From assembly GCF_900156605.1 (NCBI RefSeq), contig NZ_FTOA01000003.1, positions 558,001-622,000 of the forward strand: a stretch of 64,000 nt of DNA, written 5' to 3'. Under the pieces are notes generated by a model. It was given only the letters and a program-made list of their open reading frames with translations. It ran no database searches and had not been told where the DNA came from. The stretch comes from Insolitispirillum peregrinum (GTDB taxonomy: Bacteria; Pseudomonadota; Alphaproteobacteria; Rhodospirillales; Rhodospirillaceae). Shown here piece after piece: positions 42,244 through 50,213 of the stretch. Within the stretch, counting starts at the first letter, position 1; every line of letters starts with the position of its first letter. The position numbers and the translations under genes are program-made.

Positions 42244-42592
42244 CCTGCAAGACCTTTCAAAGGCTGAACTGATTGCGCTGATCCAGCGCAACATCCCCTT
42301 CTTCAGACCGACGCATTTGCTAGAGGTCCGTATCAATACCCTCGAGAGGAAGGCCACCGCAGCGTTCGATGCGTATGTCTGCGCATCCAAACGCAGTCGC
42401 GATGCTGCACAACCGTTACAGCAGGCATGGGCCGCATTCCGCTCTGAAGGCTCCCCGGCTGCGCTCGAAACTGCAACGAAGAAACAGCTCGAGTGGGATA
42501 CCGCCCACACCGAGGCGAACAAACACTATGCCCAGTACACGCGCCTGGAAAATGCGGCCCATCAGCTGCGGACCAAGCTCCTCACCCTCTGA
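42230..42592 (+). CDS. Hypothetical early phage protein with coiled coil
   Basis: This 120-residue protein starts MSDIDLQDLSKAELIALIQRN and continues as a long helix (residues 30-115) that probably forms a coiled coil. It ends 32 bases before the transposase. The function is unknown; structural or anti-host roles are both possible. Confidence 0.5.
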   Translation: MSDIDLQDLSKAELIALIQRNIPFFRPTHLLEVRINTLERKATAAFDAYVCASKRSRDAAQPLQQAWAAFRSEGSPAALETATKKQLEWDTAHTEANKHYAQYTRLENAAHQLRTKLLTL

Positions 42593-42623
42593 CCATCCCG
42601 TTCTTTCAGAAGGTCCATTCCTG

Positions 42624-45191
42624 ATGACTGCCCCTGTCTATCTCACCGCCGATCAGTTCGCCGCCACTCTCGGGATTTCATCCGAGATGGCGCGAAAGGT
42701 GCTGCGCCGGGCCGGAGCGGAAGGGAAGCCATACAAAGGGGTTTCTCTGGATGTTCGGTTCGAGAAAAGCCGCTCGGCAACTGGAGGGTCATGGCTGGTC
42801 AATCAGGCGTCGGTTGATCGCCTGACCGCCGGAAGTCGGAACCCTCAGATTGCGGAAGTTATCGCCCTGACAGGCGAAGGCACAGAAGGTTCCGACTTCA
42901 AGGGCGGGGACGTGGTTTCCCTGCCCGTTCGGCAAGCCGTGGATCAGCAGGCGGAGGTTCCGACTTCCCTTCCGCAAGGGTTCCGACTTCCCGAAAAACA
43001 GGTTCCGACTTGCGGTGAAGTTTGCGGAACCAGCGCCCATGAAGTCGGAACCTCTCCACACGGTGATAATGTCATTACCCTGCCGGTGCCGGTTTCTCCA
43101 AAAAAGGTTCCGACTTCCGCCCCTGATTGCGGAAGTGCGTGGCTGACGGCTGACCAGTTCGCCAGCCTTGCGGGCATCACTGATCGCGCCGCCCGTCTTG
43201 CCCTGCAGGCGGGTACCTATCGCGGCTATGCCCTGACGATTGACACCGTTGCCGGACGGGGTGGCCGGGGCGGTATCAGCTATCGCGTGGATGCCACCAC
43301 CCTGCCGCCCGACCTGTACGAACGCTGGCGGGCGACACAGGCCCCGGCCAGCGTGCCGGGCGGGGCGGTGATTACTGGCGACGTGTCGGCCCTGCCTGCC
43401 TCTGCTCTGGCGCTGTGGCGGCTGTCGCTGATCAGTGACGCCCTGCGCCACCCGGAAGGCTCTGCTGCCCGCCGTCGCGCCCTGATGGCCGGGGCTGGCC
43501 TGAAGCTGACCCCGGACGGCAAGACCAGGCGTGTCGGGCTGCGTACCCTGTACGACTGGATCAACCGCTATCAGACCGGCGGCGTCGGGGCACTGAACAA
43601 CGCCCCCAAGGGCACCAGGGGGATCAAGCGGGTGGTGGTCAGCCGTGCCTTTGACGATGCCGCCCGTGCCGCCGGGCTGGGGCCTGCCGACCTTGCCGCG
43701 ATCAGCGCGGCGCTGGAACTGTATATCCGCTCGCTGTGGAGCGAGGGCACGGCGGGCTGGCGCAATATCTCCCTGCTGGCGAGCACCCAGCTTCAGGCGC
43801 TGGCCCACAAGGCGGGCTGGCCGCAACCGACCCCGGACGCCTGTGCGGTCAACCGCCGGATGGTGGAAACGTGGCGGGACTACGAAATCCTTGCCATCCA
43901 GAAGCGGGATGCCAAGGCATTCTTTGACCACTACCTGCCCCGTGTTGCACGCAACCGCGATGCCTATGCGCCGATGCATCTGGTGATCGGTGACGTGCAT
44001 CACCTTGATATTGTTGTTGAACGCCCGGATGGAACCGACGTCTACCCCAAAATCATCGCGTGGCACGACATTGCGACCAACCGCGTTTACGCATCGCTGA
44101 TCTTCCTTGAGCGTGGCGAAGGCGTGAAGCGCTGGCATGTCGGCATGAGCTTTGCCGCGATGGTGGAGGCATGGGGCCTGCCGCGCACCCTGTATCTGGA
44201 CAACGGGTCCGAATACACGTGGGACAGCATGATGCAGACCTTTGCCGACCTGTCCGCCGCCTGTCATGGCCGTATTGATGTGCGGATGGTGGAGCATGAG
44301 AGCGGGGTCCGTGACCTGCGCACCCGCGCTATCGCGGCGGTCAAGCGTGCCCGCCCCTACAACGCCCCGGCCAAGCCGATTGAGGGGCTGTTCAGTGTCC
44401 TGACCAACACCATTTTCCCGGCCATGCCGGGCTATATCGGTGGCGATCGGACCAAGGCGAAAAAGGAACATGTGGGCCGTCCGCCCAAGGCGTTCAGCGG
44501 TGGGTACGAAGCGTTTCATGAAGCGCTGGATACTGCGTTGGAGTTCTACCATTGCAAGCCGCAGGGCGGGTTCCTTGACGGTAAAAGCCCTGATGCCGCC
44601 TTGCGTGCAGCCATCGCCGACGGCTGGCAGGCGGTGCGGATTGACGCCGATACCCTGCTGATGGCTTTTGCCGAAGAGGAACGCCGGGTGGTGCGCAAGG
44701 GCCGCGTTTCCTGCAACGGGATCACCTGGTACGCCGACGACCTGTTGACGATGACCGGCCAGAGCGTGCGGGTGCGCGTCGCCCCACATGCGCCGGACGT
44801 CGCCTACATCCTTGATAACACAGGCTTGATCTGCGCTGCCCAGCCGGAACAGACCTATGACTATCTGGATGGGGCCGGGGCCAAGGAACAAGCCCGCCGG
44901 GCAAAGGTGCTGCACCGTGCCATTGCCGAAAAGCGGCGGAACACCTGCCGCCTTGATCTGGTGGCAGAGATGGGACGGCACGTGCAGGCGGTTGCCGCGC
45001 AGGCCGGTGGCGTCCCGCAGATACCGGGGGATGTGGCAGTGTCCCTGTCCCCCGAAGCTGAAGCGATGGCCTCAGCATCCCGTGCGCTGGCCGACCAGCG
45101 GGCGGAACGGGCAACGGTCAAGGCCGCTGCCGTTGAATACAGCCAGTTTGCCGATATCGAAACCGAGGACGCTTCAGGGCTGTCGTGGTGA
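42624..45191 (+). CDS. MuA-like DDE transposase
   Basis: This 855-residue protein moves the phage genome. Residues 1-45 and about 172-240 are helix-turn-helix DNA-binding domains of the Mu type (both begin LTADQFA). They are joined by a 120-residue linker. The catalytic triad of the retroviral-integrase fold is D457 (IGDVHHLD), D526 (YLDNGSEY) and E587 (KPIEGLFSV), spaced 69 and 61 apart, close to MuA. A beta-barrel and a C-terminal region that would contact MuB follow. It is larger than MuA (663), mainly because of the linker. Confidence 0.93.
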   Translation: MTAPVYLTADQFAATLGISSEMARKVLRRAGAEGKPYKGVSLDVRFEKSRSATGGSWLVNQASVDRLTAGSRNPQIAEVIALTGEGTEGSDFKGGDVVSLPVRQAVDQQAEVPTSLPQGFRLPEKQVPTCGEVCGTSAHEVGTSPHGDNVITLPVPVSPKKVPTSAPDCGSAWLTADQFASLAGITDRAARLALQAGTYRGYALTIDTVAGRGGRGGISYRVDATTLPPDLYERWRATQAPASVPGGAVITGDVSALPASALALWRLSLISDALRHPEGSAARRRALMAGAGLKLTPDGKTRRVGLRTLYDWINRYQTGGVGALNNAPKGTRGIKRVVVSRAFDDAARAAGLGPADLAAISAALELYIRSLWSEGTAGWRNISLLASTQLQALAHKAGWPQPTPDACAVNRRMVETWRDYEILAIQKRDAKAFFDHYLPRVARNRDAYAPMHLVIGDVHHLDIVVERPDGTDVYPKIIAWHDIATNRVYASLIFLERGEGVKRWHVGMSFAAMVEAWGLPRTLYLDNGSEYTWDSMMQTFADLSAACHGRIDVRMVEHESGVRDLRTRAIAAVKRARPYNAPAKPIEGLFSVLTNTIFPAMPGYIGGDRTKAKKEHVGRPPKAFSGGYEAFHEALDTALEFYHCKPQGGFLDGKSPDAALRAAIADGWQAVRIDADTLLMAFAEEERRVVRKGRVSCNGITWYADDLLTMTGQSVRVRVAPHAPDVAYILDNTGLICAAQPEQTYDYLDGAGAKEQARRAKVLHRAIAEKRRNTCRLDLVAEMGRHVQAVAAQAGGVPQIPGDVAVSLSPEAEAMASASRALADQRAERATVKAAAVEYSQFADIETEDASGLSW
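42833..43116. repeat. Seven copies of GGTTCCGACTT inside the transposase gene
   Basis: The 11-mer GGTTCCGACTT occurs at 42888, 42956, 42979, 43001 and 43106 on the plus strand, and inverted at 42833 and 43042. The forward copies fall in all three codon phases of the transposase frame, so protein repeats cannot explain them. They lie in the linker between the two DNA-binding domains. Half sites (GCGGAAGT) occur between them. They look like protein-binding DNA sites. Confidence 0.85.
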
Positions 45192-45241
45192 CGCACGCCA
45201 GTTGTTCCCTGAAACGCCCCCACACACACGGAGTGCAACCC

Positions 45242-45940
45242 TTGGATATCATTGAAACCAAAAACGTCAAGAAGGCCCTGCGTCTGGCCGAGACTGTCAT
45301 TGCATCTTCTGACCGTCGCATCGGCCAGATTGTAGGCGAACCGGGCAGCGGCAAGACCGCCCTGAGCAAGCTGCTGGCAGAACGATTCTCGGGCATCCGG
45401 GTCTGCTGTTTCGAAGGCATCAGCAAGGCGCAGTTGACCCGCGACATCCTCGAAGCCTCTGGGGCCACCCTGCCGGGGGGCACCAGCTATGACATGATGG
45501 CCTTCAGCCGCCAAATTCTGCCCGGTCGGCTGATCATCGTTGATGAGGCCAACCACCTGCGCATCCAGCAATTGGAACGGGTTCGCTATTTCTGCGACGA
45601 ACTGGGCACCGCCGCCATCCTGATGGGCACTCCGCTGGTCAACAAGGTGTTGTCAGCGCAGGCAACTGCCGTGCTGACCAAACAGCTTACCGGGCGCATC
45701 GGCAGCAAGCGTCTGGACATCAGCCCGATGGACCCGCGCGAACTGGCGGCAACCGTGCTGGTTCCGGCCTTTGGCGACCTCGGGCCGGACCTGTCCAAAG
45801 CCTTTCACGCCCTGACCGGCGGATGGTGGCGCGAGGCGCTGGAACTGGTCGATGGCATCAAGCGGATCATGGCCGCCAACAAGCTGGAGTCGGTGACCCT
45901 GTCTGTCCTGACCGCCGCCAAGAAGGAAGGGGCCATGTGA
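45242..45940 (+). CDS. MuB-like transposition ATPase
   Basis: This 232-residue AAA+ ATPase selects target DNA and delivers it to the transposase. The Walker A motif GEPGSGKTALSK and the Walker B LIIVDEANHL are clear. The TTG at 45242 has GGAG eight bases upstream; GTG codons at 45185 and 45188, overlapping the transposase stop, would add about 19 residues. The N-terminal helix-turn-helix of MuB is not evident, so it is shorter than MuB (312). Confidence 0.92.
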   Translation: MDIIETKNVKKALRLAETVIASSDRRIGQIVGEPGSGKTALSKLLAERFSGIRVCCFEGISKAQLTRDILEASGATLPGGTSYDMMAFSRQILPGRLIIVDEANHLRIQQLERVRYFCDELGTAAILMGTPLVNKVLSAQATAVLTKQLTGRIGSKRLDISPMDPRELAATVLVPAFGDLGPDLSKAFHALTGGWWREALELVDGIKRIMAANKLESVTLSVLTAAKKEGAM

Positions 45941-46161
45941 TGAACCTCTCCTTGTCAGAGCAATTGCTGAGGTTACAGACGTTGCTTGAACCCGGTCGTT
46001 CCTGCGGCATGACGCTGGAAGCCCGATCCGTCCGGCTGCTCTACTCCCATCTGGTCGCCATGCGCGAACAGGCCATCTGCCTTGAACGCCGCACACCAAT
46101 CCCGGCGGGCCTGTCTGATCCACTGCCGCCGCGCGTGCCTGGCCTGCGGGTCGGGATGTGA
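45940..46161 (+). CDS. Hypothetical early phage protein
   Basis: This 73-residue helical protein overlaps the MuB-like gene at ATGTGATGA. It has no recognised motif. It is part of the transposition operon. Confidence 0.5.
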   Translation: MNLSLSEQLLRLQTLLEPGRSCGMTLEARSVRLLYSHLVAMREQAICLERRTPIPAGLSDPLPPRVPGLRVGM

Positions 46162-46170
46162 GGGAGACGG

Positions 46171-46455
46171 ATGATGCGATTGCATGACTGTGACATGACC
46201 GTCAATGGCAAGACCCTGCCCAGCAAAATGCCCGACGGGCTCATGGCCCACTTCCCCAACACTGGCCCTGTGGGTGCCTCATGCGGTGAGTGCGAGCATT
46301 TTGGCAAAACATCAGTGGTCGGCATCGGCAAATGCCTGAAAGCCGCTGAACTTCTGAAGGCTTTGAAGTGTGGCTCCCCACGTCACAAGGATCGAATTCC
46401 CGCCCATACCGCTGCCTGTAAATATTTCCATCGGAAAGGTAATGAAAATGACTGA
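46171..46455 (+). CDS. Cysteine-rich early phage protein
   Basis: This 94-residue protein contains CGECEHF, then GKCLKA, KCGSP and CKYFH, a set of five cysteines spaced like a small metal-binding fold. I do not recognise the family. It overlaps the following gene by eight bases. Confidence 0.55.
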   Translation: MMRLHDCDMTVNGKTLPSKMPDGLMAHFPNTGPVGASCGECEHFGKTSVVGIGKCLKAAELLKALKCGSPRHKDRIPAHTAACKYFHRKGNEND

Positions 46456-47092
46456 GGAAATGTACCGTATCGACCGTGACGGCAACAAAATTGCCACGAA
46501 AAACATTCGTCCGCAGGAACTTCTTGAAGACCAGCTTGTTCAGGCTCTGGCTGAACAAGCGGAAAAACTCAGCCTTACCCTTGCCGAATACAAGGCTCAT
46601 GCGTTCACCGAAGTGCTGACCTTGCGCGATGTTCTGCGCGAAAACTATCAGGCGAAGCGTGGCGGCAAAAAGGGCAATATGACCCTGTATACCTTTGATG
46701 GGTCTTACAAGGTCGAAATGGCCCACGCTGACCGGATCGAATTTGGCCCGGACCTTGAGGTTGCTCGCGCCTTGATCGGCGAGTATCTCGACAGCGTTAC
46801 CACCGGGGCCGGTGATGAATTGCGGACCCTGATCAGCAGTGTCTTCCGTATGGGGGAAGATCGATCCGCCAAGGTCGGAGACGTGCTGTCCCTGCTGCGC
46901 TGGGATATTCAGCACCCGAAGTGGGTGGATGCCATGGCTGCCATCCGCAACAGCATCCGCGTCTATGACCGCGCGTCCTATATCCGCGTCTACCGCCGTG
47001 ATGATGCCGGTGCCTACCATGCCATCCCCCTTGATCTTGCCAAAGTCCCGGTTGCCTCTGCGACCCACTACACCACGACCCCGGAGGCGTAA
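46448..47092 (+). CDS. DUF3164 family phage protein
   Basis: This 214-residue protein begins MTEEMYRIDRDGNKIATKNI and contains KGNMTLYTFDGSYKVE, the pattern of the DUF3164 proteins that follow the transposition genes in many Mu-like phages. Its role there is unknown. The ATG at 46448 is eight bases after AAGG and is preferred over 46442. Confidence 0.82.
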   Translation: MTEEMYRIDRDGNKIATKNIRPQELLEDQLVQALAEQAEKLSLTLAEYKAHAFTEVLTLRDVLRENYQAKRGGKKGNMTLYTFDGSYKVEMAHADRIEFGPDLEVARALIGEYLDSVTTGAGDELRTLISSVFRMGEDRSAKVGDVLSLLRWDIQHPKWVDAMAAIRNSIRVYDRASYIRVYRRDDAGAYHAIPLDLAKVPVASATHYTTTPEA

Positions 47093-47095
47093 AAC

Positions 47096-47575
47096 ATGGC
47101 CGATAAAATGGATTTTACCCCCGATCTGGGCGACGCTGCCGCCGATATCCTGCGCCCGATCCTGCGCGCCAAGGTCGGCAAGCGGGCCGGGCAGATTGCC
47201 CCGGACATGCTGCAAAGTGTTGCCGGGATCGGAGAGGCTCGCCTGAAGGCGTTGAAGGAGACGGGTCGGGGGCAACCCCCGACCCTCGGGCAGTGGCTAC
47301 ATCTCGTCGAACAGTTTGGCCTCGACCTGCTCAATCCGACCCTGAAGCTGGTCGGCTTTGAAGCCAAACCTACGGATGACAATACCGACCATCACCAGAC
47401 CAATCCGTACACCGCACTCCGGGCGCTGGCCCGGCGGCTGGACAGTCTGACGGCTCGGCTTGAAGACGGTGTGTTCACTCCGCAAGAACGCCTGGACAGC
47501 GCGCGTGATCTGGAAGAACTGGGCCGTGAACTGACTGCCTATGTGCAGGGTTGGCGCGCATCGTTGGGGCAATGA
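47096..47575 (+). CDS. Hypothetical early phage protein
   Basis: This 159-residue protein has a middle part (GQPPTLGQWLHLVEQFGLDLLNPTLK) that looks helix-turn-helix-like and a coiled-coil end. It lies between DUF3164 and GemA genes. No firm function can be given; a DNA-binding role is an inference. Confidence 0.5.
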   Translation: MADKMDFTPDLGDAAADILRPILRAKVGKRAGQIAPDMLQSVAGIGEARLKALKETGRGQPPTLGQWLHLVEQFGLDLLNPTLKLVGFEAKPTDDNTDHHQTNPYTALRALARRLDSLTARLEDGVFTPQERLDSARDLEELGRELTAYVQGWRASLGQ

Positions 47576-47961
47576 CCATGGACCGGGCCAAAGCCATGCG
47601 ACAGATACATGCCCTGCGTCGCAAGATCACCGGGTTGGATGATGACACTGCATGGCGGGCGCTGCTGGCTCGCCATGGCTCAGACAGCTTGCGGGCCATG
47701 ACCGATGCGCAGATTGGCACCGTCGCCCGCACACTGTCCGGGATGGTCCCCCGTACCAACACCAGCACGGCGACCAGGGCGCAGCTTGCCAAGCTGTCGG
47801 CCCTTGGTCGCGCCAAGGGCTGGGGAGCTGACGGCGACGTGCTGGCCGATCCGGCCATGCTGGCGTTTGTCCGACGGACTGCACATGTCGATCATCCCCG
47901 CTGGCTGACAGTGCGGCAGGCGTCGGATTGCATAACGGGATTAGAGAGATGGCAGACCTGA
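47572..47961 (+). CDS. Phage regulatory protein GemA (Mu gp16 family)
   Basis: This 129-residue protein shows the gp16/GemA layout: an early AMRQIHALRRKITGLDDDTAWRALL segment, then a central stretch that ends with LGRAKGWG. In Mu, GemA alters host gene expression and DNA relaxation. Its start forms ATGA with the preceding stop; it overlaps the next gene by 13 bases. Confidence 0.85.
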   Translation: MTMDRAKAMRQIHALRRKITGLDDDTAWRALLARHGSDSLRAMTDAQIGTVARTLSGMVPRTNTSTATRAQLAKLSALGRAKGWGADGDVLADPAMLAFVRRTAHVDHPRWLTVRQASDCITGLERWQT

Positions 47962-48179
47962 GCGACAGCATGGCATGCCCTGTCTGCGGTGGCAGGACCA
48001 CGGTCTACCGCCGTGATGGTGCAACCAGTTACCGATACCGACGGTGCGAGGCATGTGACCATGCCTTTGTCACGCAAGAAACAATTGTTGGATACAAGGT
48101 GCGGCGCTATGGGCCACGACGATCTAAGACGGGCAATCTGCAAGCTGAACTATCGCTCGGCGATACTGAAGGCGGATAG
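47949..48179 (+). CDS. Ogr/Delta-like late transcription activator
   Basis: This 76-residue zinc-finger protein resembles P2 Ogr and P4 Delta, which recruit RNA polymerase to late promoters. The ligands are CPVCGG near residue 10 and CEACDHAF near 33, and the ATFITYESV-like end is HAFVTQETIVG. It would bind the late promoter region at 35383-35424. Here it is encoded at the end of the Mu-type early operon, linking the two modules. Its last 70 bases are also read in another frame as the start of the next gene. Confidence 0.8.
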   Translation: MADLSDSMACPVCGGRTTVYRRDGATSYRYRRCEACDHAFVTQETIVGYKVRRYGPRRSKTGNLQAELSLGDTEGG

Positions 48180-49449
48180 CCTCCTTGAAGAAACAATACA
48201 AGCCCTGAAGGATGCCTTGACCCGCAGTTTCAGGGAGGCCACCAGGGCGGCATTGACAGAAGCCCTTGATCAGATACGGGAGATGGACGCGGGCGCATTT
48301 GACAATGCCGCCCGCGATGCGCTTATGCAGGGCATAGAACGCCATGTCGGTGCCGATGCCCTGCGGTCTGCAATGCGCCCCACCGTGATAGACCTGTCTG
48401 ATGTGCTGTACCGCGCAGGCCAGCAGGAGGTGGCGCAGGGGGCCGGGGTTGATATCGCCTTCGGCAAGCCTGACCGCGACGCCCTGTCGATCCTGACGGA
48501 GGGAAACCTGTATTGGGTTGGACGGCACTGGGACGCCCATACCCACCAGTCATTTGACCGCATCCTGTCCGAGTACTTTGACAAGGGGATGACCCGTGAT
48601 GATCTGGCTCGCCGGATCGCTGCCGATTTCGGAACCCTCTCTGATAAATCGGCACACTACTGGGACACGCTGGCCGACCACGTCGCCACCAAGACCCGCG
48701 AACTGGGACGCACCAAGGCGTACAGCCGGGCAGGTGTCGAATACGTCAAGGTTCGCGCCCACATGGACGCCAAGACCTCTGACGTGTGTAAGGCGATGCA
48801 CGGGCGGGTTATCGCAGTCACACGGCTGGAAGATCAGGCAGACGCCTATCTGGGGGCCATCAAACGGGGGAACATGGTGGCTGCCAAGGAAAGCTGGACC
48901 ATGCACGGTGACGGCGGAGGACTTGCAGACAAGCCTACCTCAGCCCTGCCCGCCGGGACCGGCGCACCGCCCTACCATCACCGCTGCCGGACGATTACCG
49001 TGATGTACTTTGCCCCCACATCCGATGTTGACCGGTGGAAAGAGGCCGTCGAAAACCGGGAGAAGCTACCTCGGAAAGATATGGCCGATCTGGTCGAAAG
49101 GCTGGCTCAGGCGAAGTGGCGTAGCCCTCAGCAGATGAAGGGGCACTACAAAAAGCATGGCGATAGCTGGGGCAGCCTGGAAGCCTACAGCGCAGCCGCT
49201 GTGAATATGATCCGCCGGGGGAAACGCGATGTGTATTTATCAGTGCGCGGCGGTCGTTTGAAGGCTGTGTTCGTTGAACCCTACCAAGGCCGGAAAGGCC
49301 CATCAAACCGGATGGTGGTGGTGGATGTGGCGGGGCAGCAAATCGAAACAATGCACAAGCGCAGTACCTTGTTGAACAAGATTGATGATGTGTCGGTGCA
49401 GGTCCAAAGCGGACGGGGGATCATGAAATGGTTGAAGTCGATGATGTGA
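48109..49449 (+). CDS. MuF-domain protein with C-terminal nuclease-like toxin domain
   Basis: This 446-residue protein has an SPP1 gp7/MuF head-morphogenesis domain near residues 190-300, with RTKAYSRAGVEYVKVRAH, SDVCKAMHGRVIAV and PPYHHRCRTITV. A separate domain of about 110 residues follows (335-446) that begins QQMKGHYKKHGDSWG. Its two histidines (346 and 350) and the later HG..Y..A and V.VD..G..IET segments fit the barnase/EndoU/RelE-like nucleases found at the ends of MuF effector proteins. The ATG at 48109 follows AAGGTG by seven bases. It is unusually far from the head genes and may be a toxin packaged with or delivered by the phage. Confidence 0.75.
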   Translation: MGHDDLRRAICKLNYRSAILKADSLLEETIQALKDALTRSFREATRAALTEALDQIREMDAGAFDNAARDALMQGIERHVGADALRSAMRPTVIDLSDVLYRAGQQEVAQGAGVDIAFGKPDRDALSILTEGNLYWVGRHWDAHTHQSFDRILSEYFDKGMTRDDLARRIAADFGTLSDKSAHYWDTLADHVATKTRELGRTKAYSRAGVEYVKVRAHMDAKTSDVCKAMHGRVIAVTRLEDQADAYLGAIKRGNMVAAKESWTMHGDGGGLADKPTSALPAGTGAPPYHHRCRTITVMYFAPTSDVDRWKEAVENREKLPRKDMADLVERLAQAKWRSPQQMKGHYKKHGDSWGSLEAYSAAAVNMIRRGKRDVYLSVRGGRLKAVFVEPYQGRKGPSNRMVVVDVAGQQIETMHKRSTLLNKIDDVSVQVQSGRGIMKWLKSMM

Positions 49450-49799
49450 CGTGGCTGTTGGGCCTGATGGATTGGTTCGACCCAATCAGGGATGGGCGCG
49501 AAAACGGCTATGACTATGACGGCGACCTCCTGTTGCCTGCTCGGACGGCGCTGGAACTGATCAGGGACCGACTGACTGTCGATCAGGTCGCCGTCTTGAC
49601 CGTGTGGGATCAGTGGATGATGGATCACCCGGTACAGTTCAACCAGTTCTTCGCAGCAGAACACCACAGGCTGAAAGCAGAAGACCGGCAGGAGGCTTGC
49701 CGTGGTTATGTGTGGGACGATGACGGAGAGCCGCCGCCTGTCCCGAAAGATCACTGGTGGTGGTTCCCACTTCCCACAAACACGAAGCCCCGGCAATGA
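49428..49799 (+). CDS. Small acidic protein, candidate immunity protein
   Basis: This 123-residue protein is very rich in Asp and Glu and ends in a Trp-rich DHWWWFPLP segment. It is not a family I can name. It begins 22 bases before the stop of the MuF-domain gene and is thus translationally coupled to it, the usual layout of a toxin followed by its immunity gene. Its stop lies in the terminator hairpin. Function is inferred from place and charge. Confidence 0.6.
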   Translation: MVEVDDVTWLLGLMDWFDPIRDGRENGYDYDGDLLLPARTALELIRDRLTVDQVAVLTVWDQWMMDHPVQFNQFFAAEHHRLKAEDRQEACRGYVWDDDGEPPPVPKDHWWWFPLPTNTKPRQ

Positions 49800-49816
49800 C
49801 CGGGGCTTCATTTTTT
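49784..49816 (+). terminator. Terminator of the prophage early operon
   Basis: GAAGCCCCGG (49784-49793) pairs with CCGGGGCTTC (49800-49809), followed by ATTTTTT. It ends the early operon and the toxin/immunity pair. Confidence 0.92.
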
Positions 49817-49996
49817 CCGCAACGGGCAACCACGGGCAAGATATGGCAATAATTCGATGCGGTTTTCTGTGTGCCAATCCCGGCCTTGCGGACAGTATAC
49901 CGCGTTCATGCCCCGCAGATCAGTGGCCGTTTGCGCCGATCCGGCCATGCAATTTGATATGTGCCATCAGTGCTATTATTTCCTAACCCCCCTACT

Positions 49997-50083
49997 TGCC
50001 GGGGAAAAAAGCCGGGCCCGCCCGGCATGCGTCTGCCCTGCCGGGGAAAAAAGCCGGTAATGTGCGTCTTTGCGTGGAAAAAT
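49997..50083. repeat. Direct repeats near the right prophage end, candidate transposase sites
   Basis: TGCCGGGGAAAAAAGCCGG occurs at 49997-50015 and 50039-50057. After the second comes GCGTCTTTGCGTGGAAAAATGC, whose reverse complement resembles the left end of the prophage. Ends of transposable phages carry several such transposase sites. The remaining part of the 414-base gap (49,800-50,213) shows no gene; the alaS promoter must lie after about 50,100. Confidence 0.6.
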
Positions 50084-50213
50084 GCTGCTGCTTGCTGGAC
50101 AGCAACCCCATAGGACAGGTAGAAAGTCAGCTTCGTAGCGTTTCCCGCCGCTGCCGGGTCAGGTATGGGGCAGGGAATGGCGCCTGTTAAGCGACCTGGG
50201 AATGATCCTGGCC

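Larger units (their letters stand above)
20703..50100. mobile_element. Transposable prophage with P2-type virion genes and Mu-type transposition genes
   Basis: The element runs from the permease break at about 20703 to about 50090-50110. It holds a P2-type set of tail, capsid, terminase and lysis genes and a Mu-type set of repressor, DDE transposase and AAA ATPase. The two ends share a similar inward-facing sequence: ATTTTTC followed by GCA and GCGCATTA at 20718-20739, and on the other strand ATTTTTCCACGCA with GCACATTA at 50083-50056. No integrase or tRNA target was seen, which fits transposition. End positions are uncertain by about ten bases and the five-base target duplication could not be identified. 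Confidence 0.85.

Noticed and set aside
42833-43116. A CRISPR array
   Set aside because: Repeats are only 11 bases, irregularly spaced, on both strands, and inside a coding region; no cas genes are present.
20703-50100. Site-specific integration in a tRNA or other gene
   Set aside because: No integrase gene, tRNA gene or direct att repeat was seen; a DDE transposase is present instead.
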